From: Fallopia convolvulus
Taxonomy: Eukaryota > Streptophyta > Magnoliopsida > Caryophyllales > Polygonaceae
Assembly (NCBI GenBank): GCA_964016875.1
Contig: OZ024721.1
Coordinates: 10,718,109-10,782,108 of the forward strand
DNA: 64,000 nt
Reading direction: 5' to 3'
The stretch's first letter is position 1; every line of letters begins with the position of its first letter. Positions 20,311 to 31,560 of this stretch are shown here, piece after piece. Both the position numbers and the translations under genes were made by a program. The notes under the pieces are model-generated. The model ran no database searches. It was not told where the DNA came from and was given only the letters and a program-made list of their open reading frames with translations.

Positions 20311-21034
20311 ATTAGGACAATAACAACAAAAGAGGAATTTGAACTCATCACTTACACCTGGTGGAGTCTTTGGTTCTCAAGAAATAAGAGAACCTTTGAC
20401 AGCAACAATGGAACAAACTTGAATAATGTCGATAACATCAGCGAGTTTACCCGAAACCAGGTTAAAGCATGGACTCTTGCAGAAGCCTTTGATTCCCACA
20501 GATCTAGCACTCACAAAGCGAGTAATGTCGCTAGGAAAAAATCTGCAAAATGGACAAGACCCAAGAGAGATTACGTTAAATTGAATTTTGATGGTGCAGT
20601 AAACGCAGATGGTGTGGCTTCCTTCGGGTTCATCCTCAGGGACTCTGGTGGCTCCCCCATCCACTTTGACGGAGGACAGATCAGTCAACAGTCTGTTTTG
20701 ATATCCGAGACCTTCGCCTTGCGCCAAGGACTTCTCAAGGCCATTAGTCGTGGCATTCCCCGGATCCAGATTGAAGGTGATAATTTGCAGCTGGTCAAGG
20801 TCGTTCTTGGTGACTGGCGCTACCCGTGGGACATTGAGTTGCTACGTTCGGACATCCATTGCTTGCTTGCCCGGTTTTAGGATTGGAGCATTTCTCATAT
20901 CATCCGGGAGTGCAATTCTGTGGCGGACTTCATCGCTGGATCCTTCAGACGTGTCTCCTCTATCCCGCTCGCAGTTGACTCGGGTTTTCTTACCCTCATC
21001 CGACAGGATGCTCTAGGGCGACCACTAGTTTGTT
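20311..21034 (+). pseudogene. LINE RNase H domain
   Basis: It contains K-L-N-F-D-G-A-V-N (first Asp), S-E-T-F-A-L-R (Glu) and I-E-G-D-N-L (Asp), the core of the RNase H found at the C-terminus of plant L1 ORF2. A TAG at 20876-20878 interrupts it before the last motif (E-C-N-S-V-A-D, about 20910-20930). The frame ends at a TAG near 21034. Confidence 0.85.
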
Positions 21035-21121
21035 AGTGGTCACCCTAATTTCTTTCCTAATCAAAAAAAAATCTAAAATTGTTTTGTCTTTTCTTTTCTT
21101 TTTTTGGTTAATTCTAACCAG

Positions 21122-21356
21122 ATTTTTTAAAAACAAGGGACCCACCTTTGGTGGTAAATTCCGGGTCCGTAAACTAGCCGGCAAAGCGCACTAACCAAGT
21201 AAACCGGCTTATACCGACCGGCTTGACCTAGTGGTAGAAAGAATGGTGAGACTTGGTTTTTCAATCAAGTTTAGGGGAGGAGGCAAGGATTGAACCTGGG
21301 ACCTCCCAACATCCCTCATGCCTCTTACCATTAGGCCACCCCATGTGGCGCAGTTC
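21122..21356 (-). mobile_element. tRNA-derived SINE, 235 bp, with target-site duplication
   Basis: The minus strand has a box A-like GGCCTAATGGTAAGAGGC and a box B-like GGTCCCAGGTTCAATCC about 35 bp later, the internal Pol III promoter of tRNA-derived SINEs. The 3' end is TTTTTAAAAAA. ATTCTAACCAG (21111-21121) and ATTCTAACTAG (21357-21367) form an 11-bp duplication with one mismatch. It lies only 40 bp beyond the LINE tail. Confidence 0.75.
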
Positions 21357-21544
21357 ATTCTAACTAGTTGAATTTTTCTTTTATGTACAAATTTTGTACA
21401 TTATGTAAATATTTTTTTTGAGAAAGAAAGTTTAGGTGGTTCAACTTTGGTCACCACGACAGGTCAGGACATGCGTTCGATCAAGACCCGAGGTCACTTA
21501 CATAAATATTTAAAGATGCCTTTCTCTATTTTCTCCTTTTTGAT

Positions 21545-21730
21545 AACGAGAAATCTACATTTGGTGGTAAATCACACACTTTTGACCCAATCGACATAGA
21601 TCGCGAACCACGTAAATTGAATTAAGATGACCAAATCAACTCAATAAAATAAAGAATGATGAGATTAGGGATTGAACTGAGACCTCTCAATATCCTCCGT
21701 ACCGACCTCCTACTGATAGGTCATTTGTTA
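21545..21730 (-). mobile_element. Second, diverged SINE copy
   Basis: It shares the 'ATTTACCACCAAA' 3' segment with the SINE at 21122, and a box B-like GGTCTCAGTTCAATCCC on the minus strand. The edges are not resolved. Between the two copies, 21430-21500 holds a plus-strand box B-like GCGTTCGATC that may be a third fragment. Confidence 0.5.
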
Positions 21731-22305
21731 GTTTCAATCGAAACTCAATTCCTTGTACACAAGGAAAGTGGAATAAGTAGTTTCCAGTCTCTACAGAGAC
21801 ACAAATTTTCAACGAAACTACTATAGAGAAAAGGACTTGAACTGAAAAACACTCCTAGCTAGCTATAATGTGAGCGTGCTTCATGCACTAAGGAGACAAA
21901 CACTTGTTGTTTGACAAAAACTTAGATATCAGTATTGATACCCATATCTCCTAATTGGTTGGTACTCACCGGATACACATGAAAAAATTAGAGTACAATT
22001 TAATTGCGCAGATTTCTTTTCCCCTGATTAACAAGTCAAAAAATCAGATTAGGAATCATGATCCACCTTCCTTTGGATGCATATGCCTCTAATCTAATAA
22101 TCTCACAACCTCCAATATTCCAAATCACTTTAAAAAGAATGATAATGATAAATAATAATTCCTCATAATCAAAGTCAACCGAAGACCGACTCTGTTTATG
22201 ATCAATGAGATGGATTTACACTAACACATTTCGATTTTTTATATTTCTTTTTTTAAAAAAAAAAGTGGGAAAATTTAATTTATTGCTACATCGTACGGAG
22301 AGAAT
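21731..22305. other. Intergenic, no feature seen
   Basis: A+T-rich sequence downstream of the BAHD gene with no ORF, repeat or RNA signal that I can support. The polyadenylation region of the BAHD gene should lie at its right end. On the minus strand, A+T-rich AATAAATT (22279-22286) near the gene is a candidate poly(A) signal. Confidence 0.4.
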
Positions 22306-23613
22306 TTAACAAAGGGGAGGCGGTTTTTTAATTAAATCTTTGTACACGTCGGCGGCGCTCATCGGCAGCGCCACCATCACCTTGACGGCGCTCTCCCGCC
22401 GGTCACACGCCGGCAGAAGTAAACAGTACCGGTCACAACAAACGGGCCCCACGTTGACCGCTCTCCCCAGCCCAAAAAAGTCAACGCTCTCGAGCCCAAG
22501 CCTCGACCACTGAGAGAGAACAAGCACACCAACCGGGTCCGGATTCGCCCGAGTTTGACTCACCAATTCAGCCACCTCCCTCACATACGCCTCGTCCACC
22601 CTCTCCTTGGCCTTCGAAATCAGCGCCGCCACGTGTCCGATCCCCTTCTCGGCAATCTCCTTCGCCGTCGCCTTCACGCACCCCAGCACGAACCCGTTTC
22701 CATAGTACCCGGCGGGTAAGCCCGGTTTGGCGACCCGGTTCCGGACGTTGACGCTGAAGAGGAGCTTCAGAGTCTGATTCGGCGGGAGCCGGAGAGATTT
22801 CGCCCAGCACGCCCACACGTGCGCCGAGACGACCTCGAACGCCGTGCGTGTGGATTCGGTAGTACTCGCCCGCCTCTTCAAGTCCTTTATTTGCTTCCTC
22901 GAGAAGATGGCCGACGTCGGCACGAGCGGCTGCGCGGAGAACCGGTCCAAGAACCCGGAAACGTCGGGTACCCGGGCGAACTCCGGGTGCGCGTCCGGGT
23001 TGGCCCGACCCGGTTTCTTCGGGTCCGGGTCGAGCAAATGCCGGTCCCACGCTACGGAGGAAGGCAGCTGGAGGCCAAGCCCGCGGGTCGAACCGGCGAG
23101 GTGGGTGAGGAACTCGGCGCTGCCGATGCCGTCGATGAGGCAGTGGTTGAAGCCGAGGGCGAGGGCGGCGGCGCCGTCGGCGAGCCACGTCAGCTGGACG
23201 ACGAGCGGCGGGTCGCCGCGGAGGACGTCGTCGACGTGGAGGCAGAGGAGGTCACGCCACTCGTCGACGTAATGCGGTGCCCGGTCGAGGTCGGCCCGGG
23301 TGTAGCCCGACGTGGCCTCGATGAATACCGCGCCCTGGGCCTCGCAGACAACCTCGAGCTTATCCGGGCCGGGCTGGACCCGGCCCGAAAGGGGATAGTA
23401 TGGGATTAAGGCCCGGGAGAGGGCGGATTTGAAGCGGGAGACTATTAGGGTGCGTTCGAGTGCAGGGGAGGGAGTGTAGACGAGCAGGTACTCGATGGTG
23501 AAGCGGAGGAAGGGCTGGGAATCGAGGGCGGAGAGAGGGAGGATCTTGGTCGGAGTTTTGTCGGAGGGGGAGATGAGTACGGCTTCCTTGATGTGCACTG
23601 CGTTGTTGCTCAT
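22306..23613 (-). CDS. BAHD-family acyl-CoA-dependent acyltransferase
   Basis: This is an intact, single-exon 435-residue protein, the normal BAHD length. BAHD enzymes move an acyl group from a CoA thioester to an alcohol or amine in plant secondary metabolism, usually in the cytosol. The catalytic H-x-x-x-D is at 157-161 (H-C-L-I-D-G). The second family motif, normally D-F-G-W-G, reads D-F-F-G-L-G at 378-383, so the structural Asp is displaced by one residue and Trp is Leu. The N-terminus (V-H-I-K-E-A-V-L-I-S-P-S) has no signal peptide and the C-terminus no anchor. The substrate cannot be told from sequence; alcohol, hydroxy-fatty-acid or hydroxycinnamoyl transfer are all possible. The start at 23613 is the first ATG after a TATA box. 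The gene is far richer in G+C than its flanks. No pathway neighbours are present. Confidence 0.9.
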   Translation of the reverse strand: MSNNAVHIKEAVLISPSDKTPTKILPLSALDSQPFLRFTIEYLLVYTPSPALERTLIVSRFKSALSRALIPYYPLSGRVQPGPDKLEVVCEAQGAVFIEATSGYTRADLDRAPHYVDEWRDLLCLHVDDVLRGDPPLVVQLTWLADGAAALALGFNHCLIDGIGSAEFLTHLAGSTRGLGLQLPSSVAWDRHLLDPDPKKPGRANPDAHPEFARVPDVSGFLDRFSAQPLVPTSAIFSRKQIKDLKRRASTTESTRTAFEVVSAHVWACWAKSLRLPPNQTLKLLFSVNVRNRVAKPGLPAGYYGNGFVLGCVKATAKEIAEKGIGHVAALISKAKERVDEAYVREVAELVSQTRANPDPVGVLVLSQWSRLGLESVDFFGLGRAVNVGPVCCDRYCLLLPACDRRESAVKVMVALPMSAADVYKDLIKKPPPLC

Positions 23614-23729
23614 GATTCGGGCGAAACGATGAGTTTTGGTCGCCGAGGAATTTTGGGGTGGTGGGAGGAGGAGAGGGGGAAAAGGGAGGAAGGGGCCGGG
23701 AAATAGTGGAGAGGAGGAGACAAAGGGAA

Positions 23730-23737
23730 TATATATA
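23730..23737 (-). promoter_or_regulatory. TATA box of the BAHD gene
   Basis: On the minus strand CCCCTGTATATATATTCCCT holds a clear TATA box 117 bp upstream of the start codon. Transcription would begin near 23700, giving a 5' leader of about 90 bases. A C-rich block lies just upstream of the box. Confidence 0.7.
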
Positions 23738-23829
23738 CAGGGGGAGGGTGGGGATATCCTTTTTCTGTTGTTTGGAGAGAGATCTGTCAGAGATTCTGTT
23801 CAGCAACTGTCGCACTTGCGGTGAGAATT

Positions 23830-24915
23830 TGTTTACTTTGCGGTTAATTTTGGTTTCGTTGCTTCGCGCGCTGCTCGTGATTCGAATTTATTTACCGAAT
23901 TAAATCTCTTAAATCAGTGGCGGATCAGTGATTGTATCGGAAGGGGACGGATCGTTGGTGGGATCGGAGACATTGGCATTGTCCATCGGAGTGGTTTTGC
24001 TCTCTCAATTGCTTAGTTACGACTCGTGTCTTAGTCGAGACTTGTGAATTGCGGAGTCTTGAAACCAATTTGGGGAGTTTTGTACGATTCATTCGGATTG
24101 ACATGAAAAGTTGTATTGTTAGAATCCATGTTGACCTCCTTGCTTCTCGTATCGTACAATTCTCTTCTCGACGAGCTCCCTTTTCCCTCCCGCTTCACCT
24201 AAATTGTTATTTGAACAAGTAAAAAATGTCTTGGTTTGAGTGGGGTAGCATTTCTCTTCTATATATCCATGGAGTTTTGAAAAATCGAAACATCTCGGAG
24301 ATAGGTAGAGATATAGGAATTTTTCGAATGGACTACACTCCTTCGTAGACGTTAGGAGCCCATTGATGAGAAGGGGCTTGGAAAAGCTTGAACCCAATTC
24401 CTAGAGTGATGAATATAACCGCATTTGAAATTTAGACGTTTTGATCCTAATTAAATTTTAAAAATAAACTAAAAAAAGCCTATTTATTAACTAAAACAAC
24501 GCCATCTCTCTACGAAACTATTTTTAATATGACCTTGCTTTTTTCTCAATTTCTTTGACTCCTCACTTCACGGCTCCACACCTCCACCTTGGTCCCCTGC
24601 CCTCACCAAATTCCCGCTAATAGGGTTGCTCCTTCGCCCGTTATATAGTGAGGGTGGCCACCCTCGCATGAAATGCGCCACTACTTGGAATTGTAGAGGG
24701 TGTAATTACGTTTCAAGGATATCACTAGTTTTATTTAGTTTAGATGTTTAGGGTACATAGTTATTTTCGGGTTAATTGTTTAAGTTCGCGCGGTGAGCCA
24801 ATAATAATGTGGGAGGTTCACACGTCTATCAATACATATATACATGTTAGGCCTAACGCACAAAGCAAATCCCACTAGACTTTGATTCTATCAACTTTTC
24901 GATGTAGTAACGCAT
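23830..24915. other. Upstream region of the BAHD gene, no second gene seen
   Basis: About 1.1 kb between the BAHD promoter and the solo LTR. The short ORFs here have no recognisable domain. The distal promoter of the BAHD gene would lie here. No repeat family was identified. Confidence 0.4.
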
Positions 24916-24920
24916 GTTCT

Positions 24921-25694
24921 TGTTGGGATTTTGGAGCCTGATTCAAGATTAGGCGGAATAGAGATAAAGGCGGAAAAGAAGAAGCGAAGACGGAACGAAA
25001 GGGCTCGAGAGAAGACCGCCGACGCGGGCTTGGAGCAGGAGGCGCGACCGCGGCACCACGTCGGTGCCCTCGCTAACGCAATAGAAGCCAAGCCGTGCCA
25101 GTCGCGGTCAGAGAGGCGGGAGCGCGCCCGCGCTACGGGGCGTCGCAGTCGCAGCAGGGTGGAGCGCGACTGCGCTCTCGACGGTTGTGACCGCGCCTCG
25201 TTGATGCGTTGTTTCCGCGTTGATTTCCGAGGGTTTCGTGTCTTGCAAGGCTTCGGGTTATTTTTGGTAGATAAGATTTTCTATCATTAATGGGTAAAAG
25301 ATATAGGATAATAGGAGAGAATAATATCTAAGGGATATTCGAATATTCTATCCTTGCATATATCTTGTAATATCTTATTTATATCTTTTAGGCCTTGTTT
25401 TCTCTATTTAAACCCGACTAGATTATTGTAATTGGTGTGCTGAAAACCGGAGAGCATAGAGAGGGAAAAATCAGAGCACTAGAGAGATCAGATTAGACTG
25501 AGGTCTTGATGTCTTGTAATCCTTATCAATCTCTGATCTAGTGGATATCCCTGGCTTAGTATTGCCCCAGACGTAGTCATTCTGACGAACTAGGTCAACA
25601 AATTTCATGTGTTCTTGTTATTGTTTGTTTCTAATCTCTCTTGTGAATCTGTGTTGCCGATTTTATTGCTAGTAGGTGATCGAATTTCCTAACA
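24921..25694 (+). mobile_element. Solo LTR of a Ty1/copia-type element with perfect 5-bp TSD
   Basis: The unit begins TGTTGGGATT and ends TTTCCTAACA, so it has TGTT...AACA ends, and is flanked on both sides by GTTCT (24916-24920 and 25695-25699). It is 774 bp. TATTTAAACC near 25405 is a likely TATA box in the plus direction. A U5-like stretch follows with CCCCAGACGTAGTC. There is no internal region, so the element was lost by LTR-LTR recombination. The 5' third is G+C-rich with GCGACCGCGG and many CG dinucleotides. It lies about 1.3 kb upstream of the BAHD start codon. Confidence 0.92.
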
Positions 25695-25699
25695 GTTCT

Positions 25700-28419
25700 C
25701 AATATTAACAATCGAAGGACGTTGGTTTTATAATGTACCCACTAACGTAGAAAACTATATAGCTAGGGTTACCTTATAAAAACGACTTTTTCATTTCGGT
25801 AATACACTTTGTACGAGTATTATGATCAATTAAAAAGCATCAAACTACAAAAAGATTAGATATGAATGAGTAGTAATATAAACATGGAGAAAAAGAGGCA
25901 AACCTAGCTTAATTTTTTCACCATCATCTACCATAGTAGCTAGTATAAGCTTCATTTCAGATTAATCGAACAAAGCCTTATTCGATTAGAGTTGTCGGGT
26001 GTGGAGCTTCACACATACTTCTACTTTTTTGACAATCCTATTTTTTTTTTCAATACTTTGTTGATTAGCGTTTAGTGCTCTTTGTATCAATATGTTTAGG
26101 AAGTATAATCAGTTTAGACAAATTAAAGTGACATTTGATACTTTTCTTAATTGCACAAAGTTGTTAAAGTACCATATATTTGACTAAAAACTATACATCG
26201 GTATATCTATTAGTATGAGAGCCAAATTTCTATTAATGACTTGATTAATAGTATCTATTAAAATGAATGTGAAAGGAATTAGAAAAACAGTAAAGATAAC
26301 AGAAATTTATCATGGTTCACTAACAAGCAATAATGTATTAGCTACGTTTTAAGAGTTTATATATATAAAGATTTTAGAAACCTTAAATTAAATTATGAGT
26401 CATAATCCCAAACAGATAATGATAAGACAACGAGACCCCGTGACAGCTCTGCGCAACAGCGAGTGTTTCAGATGTAAGGGATATTAACCGTATGTATAAT
26501 GTACGAAATGGAAACGAATTATCTCTGTACGTCCAGCTAAAATGCATGGGAGAATGGGTCATATGATCGACATATATAGTATTTCATCGTATTGATCATA
26601 ATAAAAAAAAATCAATAAAATACATAGAAATGTGAATATAACAAGTTATATAAACGTGATTAGAACAAGAAGGGGGAGCCAATAAGTAACAACAGGCACA
26701 TTTTATTCTGAAGACGAACTTAATGTCATGAAAGATCTACTCATTACAAAATTGAAAGTATGTTGTCTATACTCTGAACTTTAACAAGTGAAATTATTAT
26801 CAACAAAATCTATATATAAAATATACGAAATAGAGGATAAGAAAGCAAGACAATGACAGCATTTGGTTAGCCCTTTGTCTAGCCAGGTGTGTGAGTGAGA
26901 TTGAATTTGATATATACAATATTTATATCAATGTCTATTGTTCTTTCTCGGTTAGTGCATGTGTATCATTATTGTAACATGGTTTTTCTAATGTGATATA
27001 TCTGTCCAGATAAAATTAATTAAACAGATTTAGGAGTTTATTTCTTCGTGACAATAAATATATGTTTTGGAATCGGAACGTAGTTAACCAGATTATGGCA
27101 CAACGAATTTAAAAAGAAGACAGAACAAATAAGACAAAAATGATCAACGGGGCAAGAAACATATGTCTAAAATTACAAATCGAAATCCATTAACAAACAT
27201 CATCATTATACATCCCCATTCTTATTTAAATGCGGATGAAAATGAAACACAAATTCCATCTCTTCTATTGGACAAAATTGCAACTTGCAAGGACAAATTT
27301 GATTTTGGACATATATGATCATCCTATTCTAGATTCCACCACATTTGTGACCCCTTTCATTTCATATGGTAATGAAATCGACCCATCTTAATTCATGGAA
27401 TTCGATAGATATTTTTTTTTCTTTTTGGTAAGGTAAGATTTAACTTAGGCTTAAACACAGTTTGAAGGCTAGCTTAATTACATCCTTTTTGTATTTGAAT
27501 TAAGTTTTAGGTCGTTTAAAATGTTCTCGTGTGAAAGTTAATGAGTAAGGGTAATAAGTTTTTCAACTACTTGATGCACTTCTTGGAAAAAAAGGAGTGA
27601 TTTGTATTACCATAAAAAAATGATACGTAGTATACATTATTAGAAAAAATAATCTTGAATTCCCATGAACAACTCTAAGCACTATGTATCGAATCAATCA
27701 TTGAAAGGTCATCTTTTTCAATTTTAAGGTTTTGAATACTTATTTGTTTTGCTTATAGGATCTCTTTTCATAAGACAATAGTTTTAGTTAACAAATTATT
27801 CAACACTTGAACCCCTAATTGGGTATACTCCTACTATTTGCTCGGTAATCACAACTTATGTAAGTAATGTGTTTTACTTTTACATGATCGATCCGTCAAC
27901 ATTTATAAAATTGGGTTCCTGGTCTACTCTATTCAATACTTTTTTGTTATTTTTATTATCTTTGTTTTCTTATTATAAAGTTTGAGTAGTCATCTTCATC
28001 GCTGAAAATTGTCAATCGAATATGATTAAATTAGGTACGTACATGATCAATAAGACAATAACATATGCTCAAAAATACTTTTTTGGGATTTAAGGTAATG
28101 GATTGACCCACAAGATATATTTGTCAGTTGGTGTGGCTCAGACGTGGGTGCCACAAACAATATATAGATCATCAAGCATTCGAGCAATATGTTCAATCCA
28201 CATCTTATCTTAGGAACTCAAATTCCACACCCTATAGGCTTCGAAATCCTAAATATAATGCAAGCAATTTACCTAAATGGTGCAATCAGAGGCGGAGCGA
28301 AGGGGGTGGTCGCTCGATCTCGCAATCTGAATTTGTGTATTAATATATTTTTGTTCCTATGAGTCAAGTTATGTACTACATCACAACCAAGTTAATATGT
28401 CTCGTAGGTTGAACTATTT
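25700..28419. other. Long A+T-rich intergenic stretch without recognisable genes
   Basis: 2.7 kb of A+T-rich DNA. I found no ORF with a known domain, no clear TIR pair and no tRNA. A GAGGCGGAGCGAAGGG segment near 28290 resembles short G-rich motifs elsewhere in the window but is too short to classify. Confidence 0.4.
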
Positions 28420-28900
28420 AAGGTTGTTGCTCGTGCGCATATGGATCACATTAATCTAAAAGCCAGGTTTTATCTTGCCATTACCGACGAGGCTCTTTGA
28501 GATAAACTTGATGTCATAATCCTTCAATAGATTTATGCATCCATGTCTCACGACTTGTTGCTCACAATTCTAGAGCTTGGTGTCATTATTCTATCAGCAT
28601 AGATTCGTCTAAAAACGTCTTTCATTACAATTTTAGATGTCTCCAGCCATCTCTAGAATGAGTTTGCTTAATTTTGCCTAGAGAATTTTGCTCACTTATT
28701 GCCAACAAATGAAAAATCTTTTGAATCAACTCAGTAATGTTAATGCTAAGATATTTGATGCAATCACCAAACTCATTCAACAAACGAATCCCTTGCAATA
28801 TTTTGCAAAAGCCCGATCCATATATAGTTTTTTTTGGAAGAAACATTTTTTTTTTTGCTCCATCCTCTGATCCGCATGTCAACAAACCCACCACTCCTTC
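28420..28900 (+). pseudogene. Copia gag remnant
   Basis: The frame near 28691-28830 reads L-T-Y-C-Q-Q-M-K-N-L-L-N-Q-L-S-N-V followed by a segment with L-I-Q-Q-T-N-P-L-Q-Y-F. This matches the copia gag region with YCQxLKxLxDQLxNV and LIQQTNPLPxF. The earlier part (28440-28680) has several stops. The CCHC knuckle may be represented by C-G-L-C-H near 28955. Confidence 0.7.
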
Positions 28901-29099
28901 TGCCTCGACTTACAACAATGATAGAGGTAATTAATGCCAACATTCAAGGTTGTGGTCTTTGTCACGAGAAAGGTCGTGTATGTGATGGTGTTGTTGTCTA
29001 ATTCTAACGAACATACTTTAGGTGGGCAATGGATTTATGCATGTTCTATAGAATCTGGTCTGATCACCACCTCACCCTCCTCCACTATTACTTTTAATC

Positions 29100-29323
29100 A
29101 CTTCAAATTTAATAAGTGTTCAAAATGGTAAGCGGATACCAATTGTGGGTCTTAGATCATACTTGTTAATTATAAAAAACCGACCCTTACCCTTCGTAAT
29201 GTGCTTATTACCTCTCATAAAATTAAAAACTTTATTTTTGTTTAAAAATTCACTACATATGATAGTGATTGTGTTGAATTTCACCAATTTGGGTTTTGTA
29301 TGAAAGATCTTAAACGAGAACCA
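29100..29323 (+). pseudogene. Copia protease-integrase linker remnant
   Basis: Two frames together give L-R-N-V-L-x-T, K-I-K-N-F-I-F-V and K-F-T-x-Y-D-S-D-C-V-E-F-H-x-F-G-F. This is like the copia segment 'NVLxxPxLVKNLISVxKFTxDNxxxVEFDPFGF'. It directly abuts the inserted inverted-repeat element. Confidence 0.7.
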
Positions 29324-29333
29324 CTCAACTAAT

Positions 29334-30521
29334 GGCTCAAAACATATACATCTCCCTGTACTTTTGTAAATTAGTCATTTATATACATTACTTTTGGTTT
29401 GGACATATTGAGCACTTAAACTTAATAATTTGAACATATTAAACACATGCTGTCTGATGTGGCAATGCGCATGTACTTGACATTCTTTTAGGCGAGTGAA
29501 ACCATTAGAATATTAAAATTTTAGGATGAGTTGGAAAATTAATAACAAAAAAAGGTAAAATCTCCACCTCCTTCGTTTTTACTTTTCGTCTCCCTCTCGC
29601 CATTTCTTCTTCCTCTCTCACCATATCTTCCTTCATGCAAAAGGAAATTATTTAGTTTCAAATCTAATTCTAGCAACAGAAGCATAAAGTTATTCGCATC
29701 AGCCCTAAATCCCTAAAATTTGCATCAATGTTGATCAAAAAACCCGCAAAAGCCCTAAAACCAGATCCAGAGAACCACGAACTCGAAGAACCGCAAAAGC
29801 CCTAAAACCAGATCCAGATCCAGAGAACCACAACCAGATCTAGAGTGAATTTAACGAGTGAAGGGAAATTGGGGAAAGAAACGACGGACTCGGGGAACGA
29901 ATTCGGTTTCGTCTACCAGAACAAAATCCAAAGAGAGTCGGGACGGAACGACGGGCTCGGAGAACGAATTCGAATTCATCACCGCCGGAAATTAAGGATA
30001 CCAGAGAACCAGATCTAGAGAGAGTCGGGACGAAACGACGAACTCGGAAAACGAATTCGGATTCGTCACCGTTGGGAAGCATAGGTGGAACGAATCACAC
30101 AATCTCGGGCCCGACATTTTCACACTGGCATATCACACTTGCCCACATCGAATAAGTCGAACAAAGAAGGTGCATGAGATTCTTGAAGCCCGACATTCTT
30201 GAAGTCGACAATTTCCCCATGGCTCCCCAATTTCCCTTTTTTCTTTTTTTCTTTGAATAAATCAATTTAAATCACTTTTTTATTTGTAAGTGACCTTATG
30301 TGGCATACATTGGGCTTATGTGACATAAATTATACTTATGCGGCACACACTTGGACAAAAAATTGGGACATGTCAGCGCGCGTGTTTTACACTCAATGAG
30401 GTTGTCCTCGACCATGTCTTTAATATGTCCAAAATATTAAGTTTAAGTGTTCAATAACCAAAAGTGAGGTGTCTAAATGACCAATTTGCACAAGTACAGG
30501 GGGCTGTATATGTTTTGAGCC
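29334..30521. mobile_element. Mutator-like non-autonomous element, 1188 bp, ~130-bp TIRs, 10-bp TSD
   Basis: The ends are inverted repeats starting GGCTCAAAACATATACA, with similarity continuing over about 130 bp (through a CTTAAACTTAAT segment). Direct repeats CTCAACTAAT flank it (29324-29333 and 30522-30531). A TSD of 9-11 bp and long TIRs point to the Mutator superfamily. No transposase is encoded. The middle (29880-30080) has three diverged copies of a ~75-bp repeat containing GAGAGTCGGGACG and AACGAATTCG, which leaves an 80-residue minus-strand ORF that I do not regard as a gene. Removing the element rejoins the copia relic. Confidence 0.9.
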
Positions 30522-30539
30522 CTCAACTAATAAGTTGCA

Positions 30540-31560
30540 ATATTTGTGGCAGGTGCTACCATGCATGTCGCCTCCCAGTCCCTCGTCACACAGTTTCTAG
30601 CCATCAACATAATCTCTCCTTTTGTTGTGTCGTGTTTTGTTTGGAATGTATGCGTCTTGGTCGTCTTAAAACCTGAACTAATAGTCTTAGATTTGCTTCA
30701 AATTTTTTTCTTTCTTGTTGCTATAAAAAGCATGTATTTTATTTTTGTCATTGTTGTCAGTAGAAAAAAAAACACTAGATTGTCTTTTATTAATTCTCAA
30801 ACTTTAACAGTTAGTCCCTTTCACATTATTCCTCGTGATTTATGTACGTCCCCAATTATTAGCTCTAATGGATATCAATAATATCTTGTATCTTTTGATG
30901 ATTTTGCTTATTTTCTATGGGTGTTTCTCTTTAATACAATCTCACATGTGCTTTATTTGAAAATTTTCAAATCTTACTACCATGATTTCCAATCTTTCAT
31001 TCAAAGACATGGCATTGTATTTCGTTTTTCATGCCATACACCTTTCCTCAAAACGGAAAGGCTAAACGAGTCATGCGTTCCATCGTTAATATTGTTTGTA
31101 GCTTTTTATTCAATATATGCATATATACTACCCATCTACCGATCATATGTTTTAGAAATGACATCTTATCTCTCTTTAATATATATTTTATTCACTACAT
31201 AGGAACCCTTCAGAACGACAACTCTATCCAATCCTTATACAACACATCCCTAACTTACTGATCTCATATGATATTCGAGTGTCAATGTTACCTTAATCTC
31301 ACTGTAGTCACCTCCCACAAACTCCAACCAAGCCTGGTCCTTTGTGTGTCTTACTAGGATATCCTCCCAATCATCCAATTAAGCTGCATTTACCTAGCTT
31401 GAACTCTCCATTAACAAGACTATCCTATCCTGACATGTCACTTTTGTTAAACATGTGTTTCCGTCTCCTGGTCGCTCCCTAACTCCCTTCCCCGGGTATG
31501 ATTTCCTTCAACCCGATGACAACTGTTGTCCCCTACCCATCCATCACCTCCAAAGCTCGC
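30540..31560 (+). pseudogene. Copia integrase remnant
   Basis: The zinc region shows C-H-C-C-Q (30740-30762) in one frame. The core follows with F-H-I-I-P-R-D-L-C-T-S-P-I-I-S-S-N-G-Y-Q (30820-30880), the position of the first catalytic Asp, and later H-G-I-V-F-R-F-S-C and P-Q-N-G-K-A-K-R (31020-31075), where the last catalytic Glu is replaced (normally ...GKAER). There are multiple stops and frameshifts. The further part to 31560 has L-x-Y-P-P-N-H, the usual region after the core. Confidence 0.75.

Larger units (their letters stand above)
18914..21071 (+). mobile_element. 5'-truncated L1-type LINE with 12-bp target-site duplication
   Basis: Coding remains run in order: RT C-terminal half, zf-RVT zinc domain, RNase H, short 3' UTR and an A-run (21063-21071). 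The direct repeat TCTAAAATTGTT occurs at 18902-18913 and immediately after the tail at 21072-21083, so both ends are fixed to the base. About 2.16 kb of an original roughly 6-kb element was inserted. It is inactive, with a frameshift between 19645 and 19670 and stops at 20308-20310 and 20876-20878. Confidence 0.93.

Noticed and set aside
22568..23409. Long ORFs of 196-206 residues on both strands inside the BAHD gene
   Set aside because: They are G+C-rich shadow frames of the BAHD coding sequence with very Arg-rich or low-complexity content.
29840..30082. 80-residue minus-strand ORF inside the inverted-repeat element
   Set aside because: It lies within an internal repeat and shows repeated R-x-R-R-x-V-P-T-L segments that reflect DNA repetition, not a domain.
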